Below are positions 1 to 8,147 of a stretch of 64,000 bases of DNA, piece after piece (position 1 is the stretch's first letter; each line of letters opens with the position of its first letter). The stretch is from Mesorhizobium sp. WSM4311 (lineage in GTDB: Bacteria; Pseudomonadota; Alphaproteobacteria; Rhizobiales; Rhizobiaceae). The stretch covers positions 118,650-182,649 of the forward strand of contig NZ_NSFV01000010.1 of assembly GCF_002295115.1 (NCBI RefSeq). Reading direction: 5' to 3'. Position numbers and translations under genes: made by a program. A model generated the notes under the pieces. That model made no database searches and was not told the origin of the DNA. It saw nothing but the letters and a program-made list of their open reading frames with translations.

Positions 1-349
1 GCTGCCGATTGTTGACGAAGACGGCGCGCGCCAACCGCTGCAGGATAGCGAGCCCGGGCTCGCGGAATTCGCCCTCCATCTCCCTGTGGCTGCAGATCCC
101 GATGAGCAGCCTGTCAGAGCGCCGGGCGAGGACCGATTCCGGCAGAGGCAGCTTCGCGATCTGGAACCAATAGAAGATGAGCACGACATCCGCGGCGTTC
201 ACGTCGGACTCAGTCACATCATGCTGAAATCGTTCGACGATCTCGAACTTCCTTGCCAGCACGCGCCGGAGATTCTGGGTCTTTCTATCGATCGCCCAGC
301 CGGGTCGGTCCGCGATCGCCAGGATGCGGGGGAGGTGTCCATCGCTCAC
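1..349 (-). CDS. Glycosyltransferase-like protein, N-terminal part, cut by the left edge
   Basis: An open frame runs from a GTG at 349 off the left edge (116 codons, no stop). It overlaps the stop of the upstream family 2 glycosyltransferase by 4 bases (GTGA), which shows translational coupling and supports the GTG start. The translation begins VSDGHLPRILAIADRPGWAI, then has a hydrophobic strand (VVLIFYWFQIAKL) and LLIGICSHREMEGEFREPG. This alternation of beta-strands and charged helices resembles the N-terminal Rossmann-like domain of GT-B (GT1/GT4-like) glycosyltransferases. The assignment rests on fold-like pattern and on the neighbour; the diagnostic C-terminal nucleotide-sugar site lies outside the window. 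Probable role: surface polysaccharide synthesis. Confidence 0.6.
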   Translation of the reverse strand, partial: MSDGHLPRILAIADRPGWAIDRKTQNLRRVLARKFEIVERFQHDVTESDVNAADVVLIFYWFQIAKLPLPESVLARRSDRLLIGICSHREMEGEFREPGLAILQRLARAVFVNNRQ

Positions 350-1257
350 GAGGTGTACCGCTCAAGCCAATGCGCCAACCATGGATTGGCCTCGTCCAGA
401 TCATCGTCCGTCGCGGTGGTGCGCACCTGGGTAGTGTCCGGCAGTTGGATATCGCCTGGTCGCAAGCGGGGTCGCCATCCGTGCCAACCACGACCATTGA
501 CCTCCTCGCTCAGGAACCGGCGGCCACCATACTTGCGCGCGGCGTGCTCCGCGCTCAGGAACAGATAATGCTTCATGCGAAAACGCTCGGGGGAGAGCCT
601 CACCGGCTCCCCGAAGCGCACGCGATGGCCCCCTGACCACGCAATCTCCATGGGGCCGTCCTGTTTCTTGTACGCACGGACGCAGTGTGGGGAGAACGGC
701 CGGAACGGGTAGTAGGTGCGCAACGTGTCTTGATAATTGGGATTGTCGTGGTCGGGGGCTTCCCTGGTGGGAATGAACGTGAACTCGGAAGACTCGATCG
801 CATTGAAGCCAAGTGCGTCGGCTGCCGCAATGGCGGAGACCAACGATGAGTACGAAGTCGGCGGAAGATGGATCTCGTCAGCGTCAAGATGCATGAACCA
901 GTCAGCCTCGAGCGACTGAAATAGTTCCTCTTTGCGACGAAGAAGCTGTTCCCAGCAATACCAGCCGTTGTGCGGGATGCTTTCGAATCCTATCAACCCT
1001 GCCCCGCGGTAGCGCTGGGCAATCTCCAGCGTTCGGTCCGTCGACTGATTGTCGCAAATGTAGACCTGTACGCCTTGACGAAAGAGATTCTCGAGACATC
1101 CGGCGACGAACCGTTCCTCGTTGCGTGTTGTAAGGACTGCGACGACTCGCGGGGATTTCCGATCACGCGCGGCATGCGCAATGTTGGTGTTGAGTTCGAC
1201 CAAGTTCCTCAATCCTTCGTTGTGTGCTTCCGGATGCTGGCCGGTCAACTGGCGCAA
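346..1257 (-). CDS. Glycosyltransferase family 2 protein
   Basis: The encoded protein (about 303 residues) opens its catalytic domain near residue 37 with VVAVLTTRNEERFVAGCLEN, the nucleotide-sugar binding start of GT2 enzymes. It continues with ICDNQSTDRT and carries a DxD-type metal site in MHLDADE near residue 130, which fits a GT-A fold transferase of the Glyco_tranf_2_4 type. There is no ATG at the 5' end. The longest frame starts with TTG at 1257, and TTG codons at 1212 or 1203 are equally possible, so the true start is uncertain. It overlaps the downstream GTG-started gene by 4 bases, forming a small operon. The acceptor and sugar cannot be told from the sequence. Confidence 0.82.
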   Translation of the reverse strand: MRQLTGQHPEAHNEGLRNLVELNTNIAHAARDRKSPRVVAVLTTRNEERFVAGCLENLFRQGVQVYICDNQSTDRTLEIAQRYRGAGLIGFESIPHNGWYCWEQLLRRKEELFQSLEADWFMHLDADEIHLPPTSYSSLVSAIAAADALGFNAIESSEFTFIPTREAPDHDNPNYQDTLRTYYPFRPFSPHCVRAYKKQDGPMEIAWSGGHRVRFGEPVRLSPERFRMKHYLFLSAEHAARKYGGRRFLSEEVNGRGWHGWRPRLRPGDIQLPDTTQVRTTATDDDLDEANPWLAHWLERYTS

Positions 1258-1440
1258 TTACTGAACTTGGCCGAAATGACAAGTCTAAAGACTCAGACCC
1301 GCCATGCCAACGCGCCGTCACCCGAAGTGCAACCGCTCACAGCGGTTCCCGTCGCGATCGCGAGTCTCGGGAATATGCGTATTCGGAAAACAGGCCAGAC
1401 GGCCGCTTGCGGCGTCGTTTCCGTGAAACGGTGAATTGCT

Positions 1441-2391
1441 CTAGCGACCCCAGATGACGGCATTCTCGTGCCGTTTTATGATGTGCTTCAGATTCTCGAA
1501 GGCGGTCGTGACGTGGCCGGCGAAGCGCTCCGCCGCCGGAGAGCGCGGCCCGCCAACCCGGCGCAGGATGCCCAGTGAGCGGCTAGGCTGCGGGATTTCA
1601 TAGGGGAGCACCGTCACCCGGTTCTCCTTGCGCTGCGCGAAGACCACGGAAAATGGCAGCACGGCCAGTGCATCTGTTTCGGCGAGGAAGTTGATCACGC
1701 TCATCAGCGAGCCGCCCGAATAGCGCACGTTGAGGTCCGACATGCCGATGCTCATCAGGATCATCTGCAGGTCCGACATCAGCGGAGAGCCGGGCAGGGG
1801 CGCCACCCAGGGAAAGCTGGTCAGGTCATGCGCCCTGAGGCGGCGATTGCGCAGCAGCGGATGGTCTGGCCGGCAAGCCACGACATTGCGTCCGGGCAGG
1901 ATCTCGGTGAATTCGAAGCCGGGTCCGAGGTCGAGCACGCCGATCGGCACGATCCCGAGGTCGATCTGGTTGCTCTCCAGCGCCGCGACCATCTCGGGCA
2001 GGTTCATATAGCTTTGCTGGACGGTGACCTCAGGCTCGAGCTTCTGGAATTCGCCGATCATCCGGCTGATCATGGCATCCATGAAGAAAGGCACGCCGCC
2101 GACGCGGACAACACCCTTGGTGCCTTTCATGAAGCCTTGCACCGCATCCGACGCCTTGCGCGAGGCCGTGATGATCGTGCGCCCTTGCGCCGCCAGCTGG
2201 AAACCGAGCGGTGTCGGCTGCAGCGGCCGGCGGCCCTTGAGGAAGAGGGGCTCGCCGACCCGCGCCTCCAGCATGGCCAGCGATCGGCTGACCGCGGGCT
2301 GGGTCAGGCCCAGCATGGCGGCTCCTTCCGACACGCCGCCTGCATCCAGCACCGCGGCGAGCTGCATCAGGTGGCGCTCATTCAGCTTCAT
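1441..2391 (-). CDS. LysR-family transcriptional regulator
   Basis: A 316-residue protein of normal LysR length. The N-terminal winged helix-turn-helix spans about residues 8-65 (GAAMLGLTQPAVSRSLAMLE), and the rest is a periplasmic-binding-protein-like effector domain (VRVGGVPFFMDAMI; DLGIVPIGV; FPWVAPLPGSPL). It is transcribed divergently from the first ring-cleavage dioxygenase, the usual arrangement for LysR activators of catechol and hydroxyquinol operons. Its ATG lies inside a dyad (2390-2404) that fits a T-N11-A LysR box, so autoregulation is likely. The effector is probably an aromatic compound or ring-cleavage intermediate, but that is inferred only from context. It is the only regulator found in the 2.5-22.8 kb catabolic island. 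Confidence 0.9.
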   Translation of the reverse strand: MKLNERHLMQLAAVLDAGGVSEGAAMLGLTQPAVSRSLAMLEARVGEPLFLKGRRPLQPTPLGFQLAAQGRTIITASRKASDAVQGFMKGTKGVVRVGGVPFFMDAMISRMIGEFQKLEPEVTVQQSYMNLPEMVAALESNQIDLGIVPIGVLDLGPGFEFTEILPGRNVVACRPDHPLLRNRRLRAHDLTSFPWVAPLPGSPLMSDLQMILMSIGMSDLNVRYSGGSLMSVINFLAETDALAVLPFSVVFAQRKENRVTVLPYEIPQPSRSLGILRRVGGPRSPAAERFAGHVTTAFENLKHIIKRHENAVIWGR

Positions 2392-2404
2392 AGCAAAATG
2401 CTAT
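2390..2404. promoter_or_regulatory. Candidate LysR binding site (T-N11-A dyad)
   Basis: The sequence ATAGC-AAAAT-GCTAT is a perfect 5-bp inverted repeat with a 5-base spacer and contains T-N11-A, the consensus of LysR boxes. It overlaps the start codon of the lysR gene and lies about 80 bases upstream of the dioxygenase start at 2485, a suitable position for both autorepression and divergent activation. No experimental support; prediction from symmetry and position. Confidence 0.5.
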
Positions 2405-2484
2405 ACAAGGGGCGCGACATCTCATCAAGCATCGCGTCGGGCCGTGTTATCCCGTTTGGCAAGGGGAAGGGAGGCCCCGGCGAA

Positions 2485-3390
2485 ATGGACGGCCAGCACG
2501 ACCCCCAGAGGGATGAATTTCCCAAGGCGATCTCGACGCAGGCCGAAGAATTCGCGCGGCGCCTGGCGGCGATGGGCCAGTCCCGCCTGGCGGCGGCGGC
2601 GCAGGCGGCCGTGGATGGGTTGCACGCGCTGATAGTGGAGTTGCGGCCTTCCGGCGAGGAATTCCGGCTGGCGATCGATTTCCTGACCGAGGTAGGCCAT
2701 TACGCCGATGCGCGGCGCCAGGAATGGGTGCTGTTCGCCGATGTGCTGGGCGTGTCCTCGCTGATCGAGGATCAAAACAGCCCGCGCCCCGCCGGGGCGA
2801 CCCCCAACACCCTGGCCGGACCTTTCTACCGGGCCGATGTGCCGGAAATGCCGATCGGCGGGAACATTTCGCGCGACCACAAGGGCGAGCCGCTGGAGGT
2901 TACAGGGCGGATCGTGGCGCTCGGCGGCGCGGGGATCGGCGATGCTATGGTCGAGATCTGGCAGGCCAATGCCGAGGGCCTGTACGAGAACCAGGAACCG
3001 GACAGACAACCGGAATTCAACCTGCGCGGACGCTTCCGTGCCGATCCGCAGGGGCGGTTCCGCTTCATGACGGTCAAGCCGAAGGGCTACACGCTGCCGG
3101 CGGACGGCCCTGTCGGTCAATTGATGTCCGCGCTCGGTCTTGGCCTCGAGCGGCCGGCACACATCCATTTTCGCGTTTCGGCACCGGGCTTCGAAACGCT
3201 GACGACCCACATCTTCGACCGGTCGGACCCCGCGATCGGCCGGGATGCCATTTTCGGGGTCAAACCCGAACTCATGGCCGAGTTCCGCGCGCTGCCGCCC
3301 CATGGAGGAAAGCGGAAGCACGCACTCGACCTCAATCTCGTGCTCTGCCCGCAGCGGCCGGGCGAAACCGAAACCTCTGGGAGGAGATGA
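2485..3390 (+). CDS. Intradiol ring-cleavage dioxygenase (hydroxyquinol 1,2-dioxygenase type), copy 1
   Basis: A 301-residue non-haem Fe(III) intradiol dioxygenase that would cleave hydroxyquinol (1,2,4-trihydroxybenzene) to maleylacetate. An N-terminal helical dimerisation domain (residues about 15-100) precedes the catalytic beta-sandwich. The expected iron ligands are present: Tyr167 (GLYEN), Tyr202 (KGYTLP), His226 and His228 (PAHIHF), with the spacing of the catechol/hydroxyquinol family. A longer frame is open upstream, but the ATG at 2485 follows a purine-rich AAGGGGAAGGGAGG and gives the normal family length. It heads the operon driven divergently from lysR. Hydroxyquinol specificity rather than catechol or chlorocatechol is inferred from the maleylacetate reductase at 5006. 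Confidence 0.88.
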   Translation: MDGQHDPQRDEFPKAISTQAEEFARRLAAMGQSRLAAAAQAAVDGLHALIVELRPSGEEFRLAIDFLTEVGHYADARRQEWVLFADVLGVSSLIEDQNSPRPAGATPNTLAGPFYRADVPEMPIGGNISRDHKGEPLEVTGRIVALGGAGIGDAMVEIWQANAEGLYENQEPDRQPEFNLRGRFRADPQGRFRFMTVKPKGYTLPADGPVGQLMSALGLGLERPAHIHFRVSAPGFETLTTHIFDRSDPAIGRDAIFGVKPELMAEFRALPPHGGKRKHALDLNLVLCPQRPGETETSGRR

Positions 3391-3393
3391 CCG

Positions 3394-4353
3394 ATGGCCC
3401 GTGTCAGCGGCTACCACCATCTGACGCTGTCGACTGATGGCGCTCAGGAAGATTTTGATTTCTATACCAAGGCACTCGGCCTGCATTCGGTGAAGCGCAC
3501 CGTGCTGTTCGACGGCGTCATCCCGGTCTATCACCTCTATTACGGCTCGCCCGACGGCGATGCTTCGACGATCATCACCACTTTCCCGTTCCGTAAGCCG
3601 GGCGTCTATGGCCGCCGCGGCACCAACCAGTCGCGCACCATCATGCAATCCATCCCCAAGGGGGCGGCGGATTTCTGGGTGGACCGGCTGAACGCGCGCG
3701 GCATCAAGGCCACCAAGATCACACGCTTTGGCGCCGACCGCGTGGCTTTGGCGCATCCCTGCGGCATCTCGCATGAGCTGGTGGAAAGCGACAGCGATCC
3801 GCGCGCGCCCATCACCAGCGAGGCGCAGGGCATCGGCAAGGCCCACGGCATCAAGGGCATCTACGGCGCCGTCGTGGCGGTGATGGATCGCACCGCGATG
3901 GACGATTTCCTGACCGTCGCATTGCCGCTGGAGAAGGAGGCGGACAATCACGAGGGACTGGTGTTCCGCGTGCCGGACGCGACCGGCGTCAATCAGCGGG
4001 TCGAGGTGATCGTCGATCGCGACAGCGCGCAAGGCACCTGGACGCTGGCGGGCGGGACGATCCACCACCTCGCCCTCAACACGGGCGACGAAGAGAACCA
4101 GTTGAAGTTGCGCGCTCATATCGAGGGCCTCGGCTTCACCGATATCTCGGAGCAGAAGGACCGCAATTACTTCAAGTCGTGCTATGTCCGCTCGCCCGGC
4201 GGCGCGCTGTTCGAACTCGCCTGGACCACGCCGGAAGGCTGGGCCAAGGACGAACCCCCGGGCCAGATCGGCAAGACGCTGGTCTTCCCGCCATGGTTCA
4301 AGGACCGCGAGAGCGAATTGCAGGCCGGTCTGGAACAGGCGGATTTCGCGTGA
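3394..4353 (+). CDS. VOC-family ring-cleaving dioxygenase, MhqO-like
   Basis: A 319-residue protein with two tandem glyoxalase/VOC modules. Likely metal ligands are His8 or His9 (GYHHLTL), His224 or His225 (TIHHLAL) and Glu274 (LFELAWT), the arrangement of MhqO/MhqA-type hydroquinone dioxygenases. These use Fe(II) to open hydroquinones or remove quinones. The start has a strong GGGAGGAG site and lies 3 bases after the intradiol dioxygenase stop. The last codons overlap the next gene by 4 bases. It may act on a hydroquinone side product or on a second substrate of the pathway; the sequence does not tell which. Confidence 0.82.
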   Translation: MARVSGYHHLTLSTDGAQEDFDFYTKALGLHSVKRTVLFDGVIPVYHLYYGSPDGDASTIITTFPFRKPGVYGRRGTNQSRTIMQSIPKGAADFWVDRLNARGIKATKITRFGADRVALAHPCGISHELVESDSDPRAPITSEAQGIGKAHGIKGIYGAVVAVMDRTAMDDFLTVALPLEKEADNHEGLVFRVPDATGVNQRVEVIVDRDSAQGTWTLAGGTIHHLALNTGDEENQLKLRAHIEGLGFTDISEQKDRNYFKSCYVRSPGGALFELAWTTPEGWAKDEPPGQIGKTLVFPPWFKDRESELQAGLEQADFA

Positions 4354-5009
4354 GTTCAGGCAGCGGTCCACTCCGGCTCGGGCCAAAGGGCGCGCAAGCG
4401 AAGGCGATCTGCGTCTTCGTTCACGGCCGCGGCCAATCGCCGGAGGAGATGCAGTCGCATGTGCTGTCGCGGCTTTCCGCGCCGGCCGTGGCATTCATCC
4501 TGCCGCGCGCGCCGCTCGGCGTATGGTGGGAGGCGCGCGCCGTCGACCCGTTGACGCCGGTCGCCCGCGCGCACCTTTCCGACGCGCTCGACCATTTGGC
4601 GGCCGCTGTGGTGGCGGCGCGGGCGGAATTGCCCGGACTGCCGCTGCTTCTGGCGGGCTTCTCGCAAGGAGCATGCCTGTCGATCGAATATCTCTGCGCC
4701 GGGCTGCCGCCGCCGGACGCGCTTGCCGCCTTCACGGGCTGTCGCGTCGGTGTGCCGGCGGACGGGCGCTCCGAAGCCGTGCCGGCCGGCGTGCCGGTCT
4801 ATCTTTCCGGCAGCGATTCCGATCCCTGGATTCCGGTCTCGGCCTTTGCCGATACGGCGCAGTCGCTGGGCCGCAGTGGTGCGAGCCTGCGGGCCGATCT
4901 GTTTCCCGGCCGGAGCCATGAGGTTTCGGACGCCGAGATTGCAATGCTGGGCACCATCATCGCCGACCTGGAGGCCGGCCGGGGTGCGCGCATGGGAGCG
5001 GCGCGATGA
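4350..5009 (+). CDS. Alpha/beta hydrolase, phospholipase/carboxylesterase type, MhqD-like
   Basis: A 219-residue esterase of the PF02230 type. It starts at a GTG in a GTGA overlap with the preceding dioxygenase gene; longer in-frame starts lie inside that gene and are rejected. The catalytic triad can be read as Ser105 (AGFSQG), Asp158 (SGSDSDPW) and His190 (GRSHEVS). CVFVHGRGQ near residue 21 forms the oxyanion-hole strand. In Firmicutes, MhqD esterases are encoded beside MhqO dioxygenases in quinone-resistance operons; here the same pair sits between a hydroxyquinol dioxygenase and maleylacetate reductase. The natural ester substrate is unknown. Confidence 0.8.
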   Translation: MSSGSGPLRLGPKGAQAKAICVFVHGRGQSPEEMQSHVLSRLSAPAVAFILPRAPLGVWWEARAVDPLTPVARAHLSDALDHLAAAVVAARAELPGLPLLLAGFSQGACLSIEYLCAGLPPPDALAAFTGCRVGVPADGRSEAVPAGVPVYLSGSDSDPWIPVSAFADTAQSLGRSGASLRADLFPGRSHEVSDAEIAMLGTIIADLEAGRGARMGAAR

Positions 5010-6070
5010 TGGACAGTTTCACCTTTCCCGGGCTCACGACGCGGGTGATCTTCGGTGCCGGCACGATGGCCCGCGCCGAGGAGGAGGTGCGGCGGCTCGG
5101 CCATGACAAGGCGCTGGTGCTGTCGACGCCACATCAGAAGGCCGATGCGGACAAGCTGGCTCAAAGCCTTGGCGGCCTCGCCGCCGGGGTCTTTGCCGGC
5201 GCGGTCATGCATACCCCGGTCGAGGTCACGGAAAAGGCCGTCGACGCCTTCCGCGCCAGCGGCGCCACAGTGGTCGTCAGCCTCGGCGGCGGCTCGACCA
5301 CAGGGCTCGGCAAGGCCATCGCCGTGCGCACCGGCGCCGATCAGGTGGTGATCCCGACCACCTATGCCGGCTCGGAAATGACCGACATCCTCGGCGAGAC
5401 GGCGGCCGGCGAAAAGACCACGCGCCGCTCGCCGGACATCCGTCCCGAGACGGTGATCTACGACGTCGATCTGACACTGAGCCTTCCGGTTGGCCTCACC
5501 GTCACTTCGGCGATGAATGCGATCGCCCACGCCATGGAGGCCTTCTACGCCCCCGACCGCAACCCGGTGATCGTGCTGATGTGCAGGGATGCCATGGCTG
5601 CGTTCCGGGACGGCATTCCGCGGCTGATCGACAATCCGCAGGAGCGCGCGGCGCGGACGCAGGCGCTGTACGCGGCCTGGTGCTGCTCGACCGCGCTCGG
5701 CTATGTCTCGATGGCGCTGCATCACAAGCTGGCGCATGTCTTCGGCGGCTCGTTCGACACGCCGCATGCCGAAACCCACGCCATCCTGCTGCCCTACACG
5801 ACCGCCTTCAACGAAGCGGCGGTGCCAGATCTGCTGCGGCCGATGGCCGAAGCCTTCGGTGGTGGCTCGGCGGGCGGCGGGCTCTGGGATTTCGCACGCT
5901 CCGTCGGCTCTCCGCTGAGCCTGAAGGAGATCGGCATCAGGCAAGCCGATCTCGACCGCGCGGCGGCGATCGCGGTGAGGAACGCCTATGCGAATCCGAG
6001 GCCAATCGACTTGGGGTCGATAAGGGAACTCCTCCAGGCGGCGTTTGAGGGACGCCGTCCAGGGGGCTGA
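5006..6070 (+). CDS. Maleylacetate reductase
   Basis: A 354-residue iron-containing alcohol dehydrogenase family protein. It would reduce maleylacetate to 3-oxoadipate with NAD(P)H, the step after hydroxyquinol cleavage. Visible features are the nucleotide-binding VVVSLGGGSTTGLGKAIA (about residues 90-107), the motif IPTTYAGSEMT that is characteristic of maleylacetate reductases, and metal-site histidines in NAIAHAMEA and HHKLAHVFGG. The ATGATG start overlaps the esterase stop. Its presence identifies the pathway as hydroxyquinol-type rather than a catechol beta-ketoadipate route. Confidence 0.92.
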   Translation: MMDSFTFPGLTTRVIFGAGTMARAEEEVRRLGHDKALVLSTPHQKADADKLAQSLGGLAAGVFAGAVMHTPVEVTEKAVDAFRASGATVVVSLGGGSTTGLGKAIAVRTGADQVVIPTTYAGSEMTDILGETAAGEKTTRRSPDIRPETVIYDVDLTLSLPVGLTVTSAMNAIAHAMEAFYAPDRNPVIVLMCRDAMAAFRDGIPRLIDNPQERAARTQALYAAWCCSTALGYVSMALHHKLAHVFGGSFDTPHAETHAILLPYTTAFNEAAVPDLLRPMAEAFGGGSAGGGLWDFARSVGSPLSLKEIGIRQADLDRAAAIAVRNAYANPRPIDLGSIRELLQAAFEGRRPGG

Positions 6071-6096
6071 CAAGAGGCAAGAGGGAGGAAGAGCAG

Positions 6097-7371
6097 ATGA
6101 TTACAAGACGGAGCTTACTGAAAGCGTCGGCGGCGACAGGTCTTGCGCTCGCCGGTTCTCGGCTGGCGACGCCGGCGCTCGCGCAGGGCGCCAAGATTCG
6201 CCTGGGCTATGTTTCGCCGCAGACGGGGCCGCTCGCCGGCTTCGCCGAAAGCGATGCGTACAACATCAAGGCTTTCCTCGCATCCGAGGCGGGCAAGAAT
6301 TTCGACGTCATCGTCAAGGACAGCCAGTCGAACCCCAATCGCGCCGCCGAGGTGGCGAAGAGCCTGATCGTCGACGACGAGATCAACCTGATGCTGGTCG
6401 GCTCGACGCCCGAGAACACCAACCCTGTCGCCACCACCTGCGAGGCGGAGGGCGCGCCGGTCATCTCGACCATGGCGCCGTGGCAGCCCTGGTTCATTGG
6501 CCAACAGGGCAATCCGGCCGATCCGTCGTCGTGGAAGCCTTTCAAGTTCGCCTATCATTATTTCTGGGGCCTCGAAGACATCATCGCCGTCTACACGGGC
6601 ATGTGGAAGCAGCTTTCCTCCAACGGCAAGGTGGGCGGGCTGTTCCCCAACGATGCCGACGGCAATGCCTGGGGCGACCCCAAGAACGGGCTGAAGCCCG
6701 GCCTCGATGCCGCAGGCTTCAGCCTCAGCGATCCCGGCCGCTATCAGAACCTCTCGGACGATTTCACCGCGCAGGTCAACGCCTTCAAGGCGGCGAATGC
6801 CGAGATCGTCACCGGCGTGGTCATTCCGCCCGACTTCACCACTTTCTGGAACCAGGCCCGCCAGCAAGGCTTCAAGCCCAAGGCGGTGACGGTGGCCAAG
6901 GCGATCCTCTTCCCGCAATCGGTCGAGACGCTCGGCGACGCCGGCCACAACCTCTCGTCCGAGGTGTGGTGGTCGGCCTCGCATCCGTTCAAGTCGTCGG
7001 TGACGGGTCAGAGTTCAGCGGACCTGGCGGCGGATTTCACCGCCAAGACCGGGCGCCCGTGGACCCAGCCGATCGGCTTCGTCCATTCGCTGTTCGAGGT
7101 GGCGGCCAATGTCATGGGCCGCGTTTCGGATCCGACGAATGCCGAGGCGATCGCGGCGGCGATCGCGGCCACCGACATGACGACCGTGGTCGGCAAGGTG
7201 GCCTGGAGCGGCGCAGGACTGCCGCCTTTCGCCGCGAAGAACGTCTGCAAGACGCCGCTCGTCGGCGGCCAGTGGCGCAAGAAGGCAAGCGGCGGCTTCG
7301 ATCTGGTGATCGTCGAAAACGCCACCGCGCCGGAGATCCCCGCCGCGGGCAAGATGGAAGCCCTGGCCTGA
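6097..7371 (+). CDS. ABC transporter substrate-binding protein, branched-chain-amino-acid/aromatic type (importer 1)
   Basis: A 424-residue type I periplasmic binding protein of the Leu/Ile/Val superfamily. The N-terminus has a twin-arginine export signal (TRRSLLK at residues 3-9) followed by a hydrophobic stretch and a probable cleavage after PALAQ. The mature part begins KIRLGYVSPQTGPLAGFAES, typical of the family. It is preceded by GGGAGGAAGAGC and heads a transporter block with two ATPases and two permeases (7431-10830). Location in a ring-cleavage operon suggests that it captures a phenolic or aromatic acid substrate. A 7-bp hairpin follows the stop. Confidence 0.87.
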   Translation: MITRRSLLKASAATGLALAGSRLATPALAQGAKIRLGYVSPQTGPLAGFAESDAYNIKAFLASEAGKNFDVIVKDSQSNPNRAAEVAKSLIVDDEINLMLVGSTPENTNPVATTCEAEGAPVISTMAPWQPWFIGQQGNPADPSSWKPFKFAYHYFWGLEDIIAVYTGMWKQLSSNGKVGGLFPNDADGNAWGDPKNGLKPGLDAAGFSLSDPGRYQNLSDDFTAQVNAFKAANAEIVTGVVIPPDFTTFWNQARQQGFKPKAVTVAKAILFPQSVETLGDAGHNLSSEVWWSASHPFKSSVTGQSSADLAADFTAKTGRPWTQPIGFVHSLFEVAANVMGRVSDPTNAEAIAAAIAATDMTTVVGKVAWSGAGLPPFAAKNVCKTPLVGGQWRKKASGGFDLVIVENATAPEIPAAGKMEALA

Positions 7372-7382
7372 CGCCGCCGAGA

Positions 7383-7399
7383 GCGGCGGATGCCGCCGC
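7383..7399 (+). other. Intercistronic GC hairpin after the substrate-binding protein gene
   Basis: GCGGCGG and CCGCCGC form a perfect 7-bp stem closed by ATG. It lies in the only sizeable gap of the first transporter operon, between the binding-protein gene and the LivG-type ATPase. There is no T-run, so it is more likely an mRNA stabiliser or partial attenuator than a full terminator. This fits the need for more binding protein than membrane components. Confidence 0.4.
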
Positions 7400-7430
7400 C
7401 CTCGTTCGGCGCGACCCGAGGATGACAGTG

Positions 7431-8147
7431 ATGATACTCAGGCTGGAAAACGTCTCGAAGTCCTTCGGGGCCTTGAAGGTTACCGATGGCGTAACCGTCT
7501 CGGTGCGGCGCGGCGAGGCGTTGGGCATCATCGGCCCGAACGGGGCGGGGAAGTCGACGCTCTTCAACCTGATCACCGGCAATCTGCTCGCCAATGAGGG
7601 CCGCATCGAACTCCTCGGCCGCGACGTAACCCGCGCCCCGGCCATGGATCGGGTGCGCATGGGTGTCGGCCGCAGCTTCCAGATCCCGCAGCCCTTCGAG
7701 GGGCTGAGCGTGTTCGAGAACCTCTTGACCGCAGCCGCGTTCGGCCGGGGCGGCCGCGAGGCCGAGATGGTCGACGATTGCGCGCGTATCCTCGAAGAGA
7801 CCGAACTTCTCAGGAAGGCCAATGTGCTGGCCGGATCGCTGAGCCTTCTCGACCGCAAGCGCTTGGAGCTCGCCCGCGCCCTGGCGACGGGACCCGAGCT
7901 GCTGCTTCTGGACGAGATCGCGGGCGGGCTGACCGAGGGCGAATGCAAGGCGCTGGTCGCGACGATCAAGGCCATCCACGCCAAGGGAACCACGATCATC
8001 TGGATCGAGCATGTCCTGCATGCTTTGACGTCGGTGGTCGAGCGGCTTCTCGTGCTGGATTTCGGGCGCGTGATCGGGATCGGCGCGCCGGACGCGATCA
8101 TGGTCTCGCAGCAGGTTCGCGAAATCTATCTGGGGCTCGAGGTCTGA
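7431..8147 (+). CDS. ABC transporter ATP-binding protein, LivG type (importer 1)
   Basis: A 238-residue ATPase. Walker A is GPNGAGKST, Walker B LLLLDEIAGGL and the switch histidine lies in IWIEHVLHA. The family signature is replaced by SLLDRKRLELARAL, a variant also expected in LivG proteins, which often lack a canonical LSGGQ. The ATG at 7431 was chosen over the ATG at 7422 because GAGG at 7418-7421 is then 9 bases away. The stop overlaps the next ATG (TGATG). It energises uptake together with the LivF-type ATPase at 8147. Confidence 0.9.
   Translation: MILRLENVSKSFGALKVTDGVTVSVRRGEALGIIGPNGAGKSTLFNLITGNLLANEGRIELLGRDVTRAPAMDRVRMGVGRSFQIPQPFEGLSVFENLLTAAAFGRGGREAEMVDDCARILEETELLRKANVLAGSLSLLDRKRLELARALATGPELLLLDEIAGGLTEGECKALVATIKAIHAKGTTIIWIEHVLHALTSVVERLLVLDFGRVIGIGAPDAIMVSQQVREIYLGLEV

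Noticed and set aside
1828..2484. N-terminal extension of the first intradiol dioxygenase
   Set aside because: The open frame overlaps lysR on the other strand, has no family similarity, and the ATG at 2485 gives the correct length and ribosome site.
7860..7900. Loss of the LSGGQ signature in both LivG-type ATPases as a sign of inactivity
   Set aside because: LivG subunits commonly carry a divergent signature in this position, and both paralogues share it; Walker A and B are intact.
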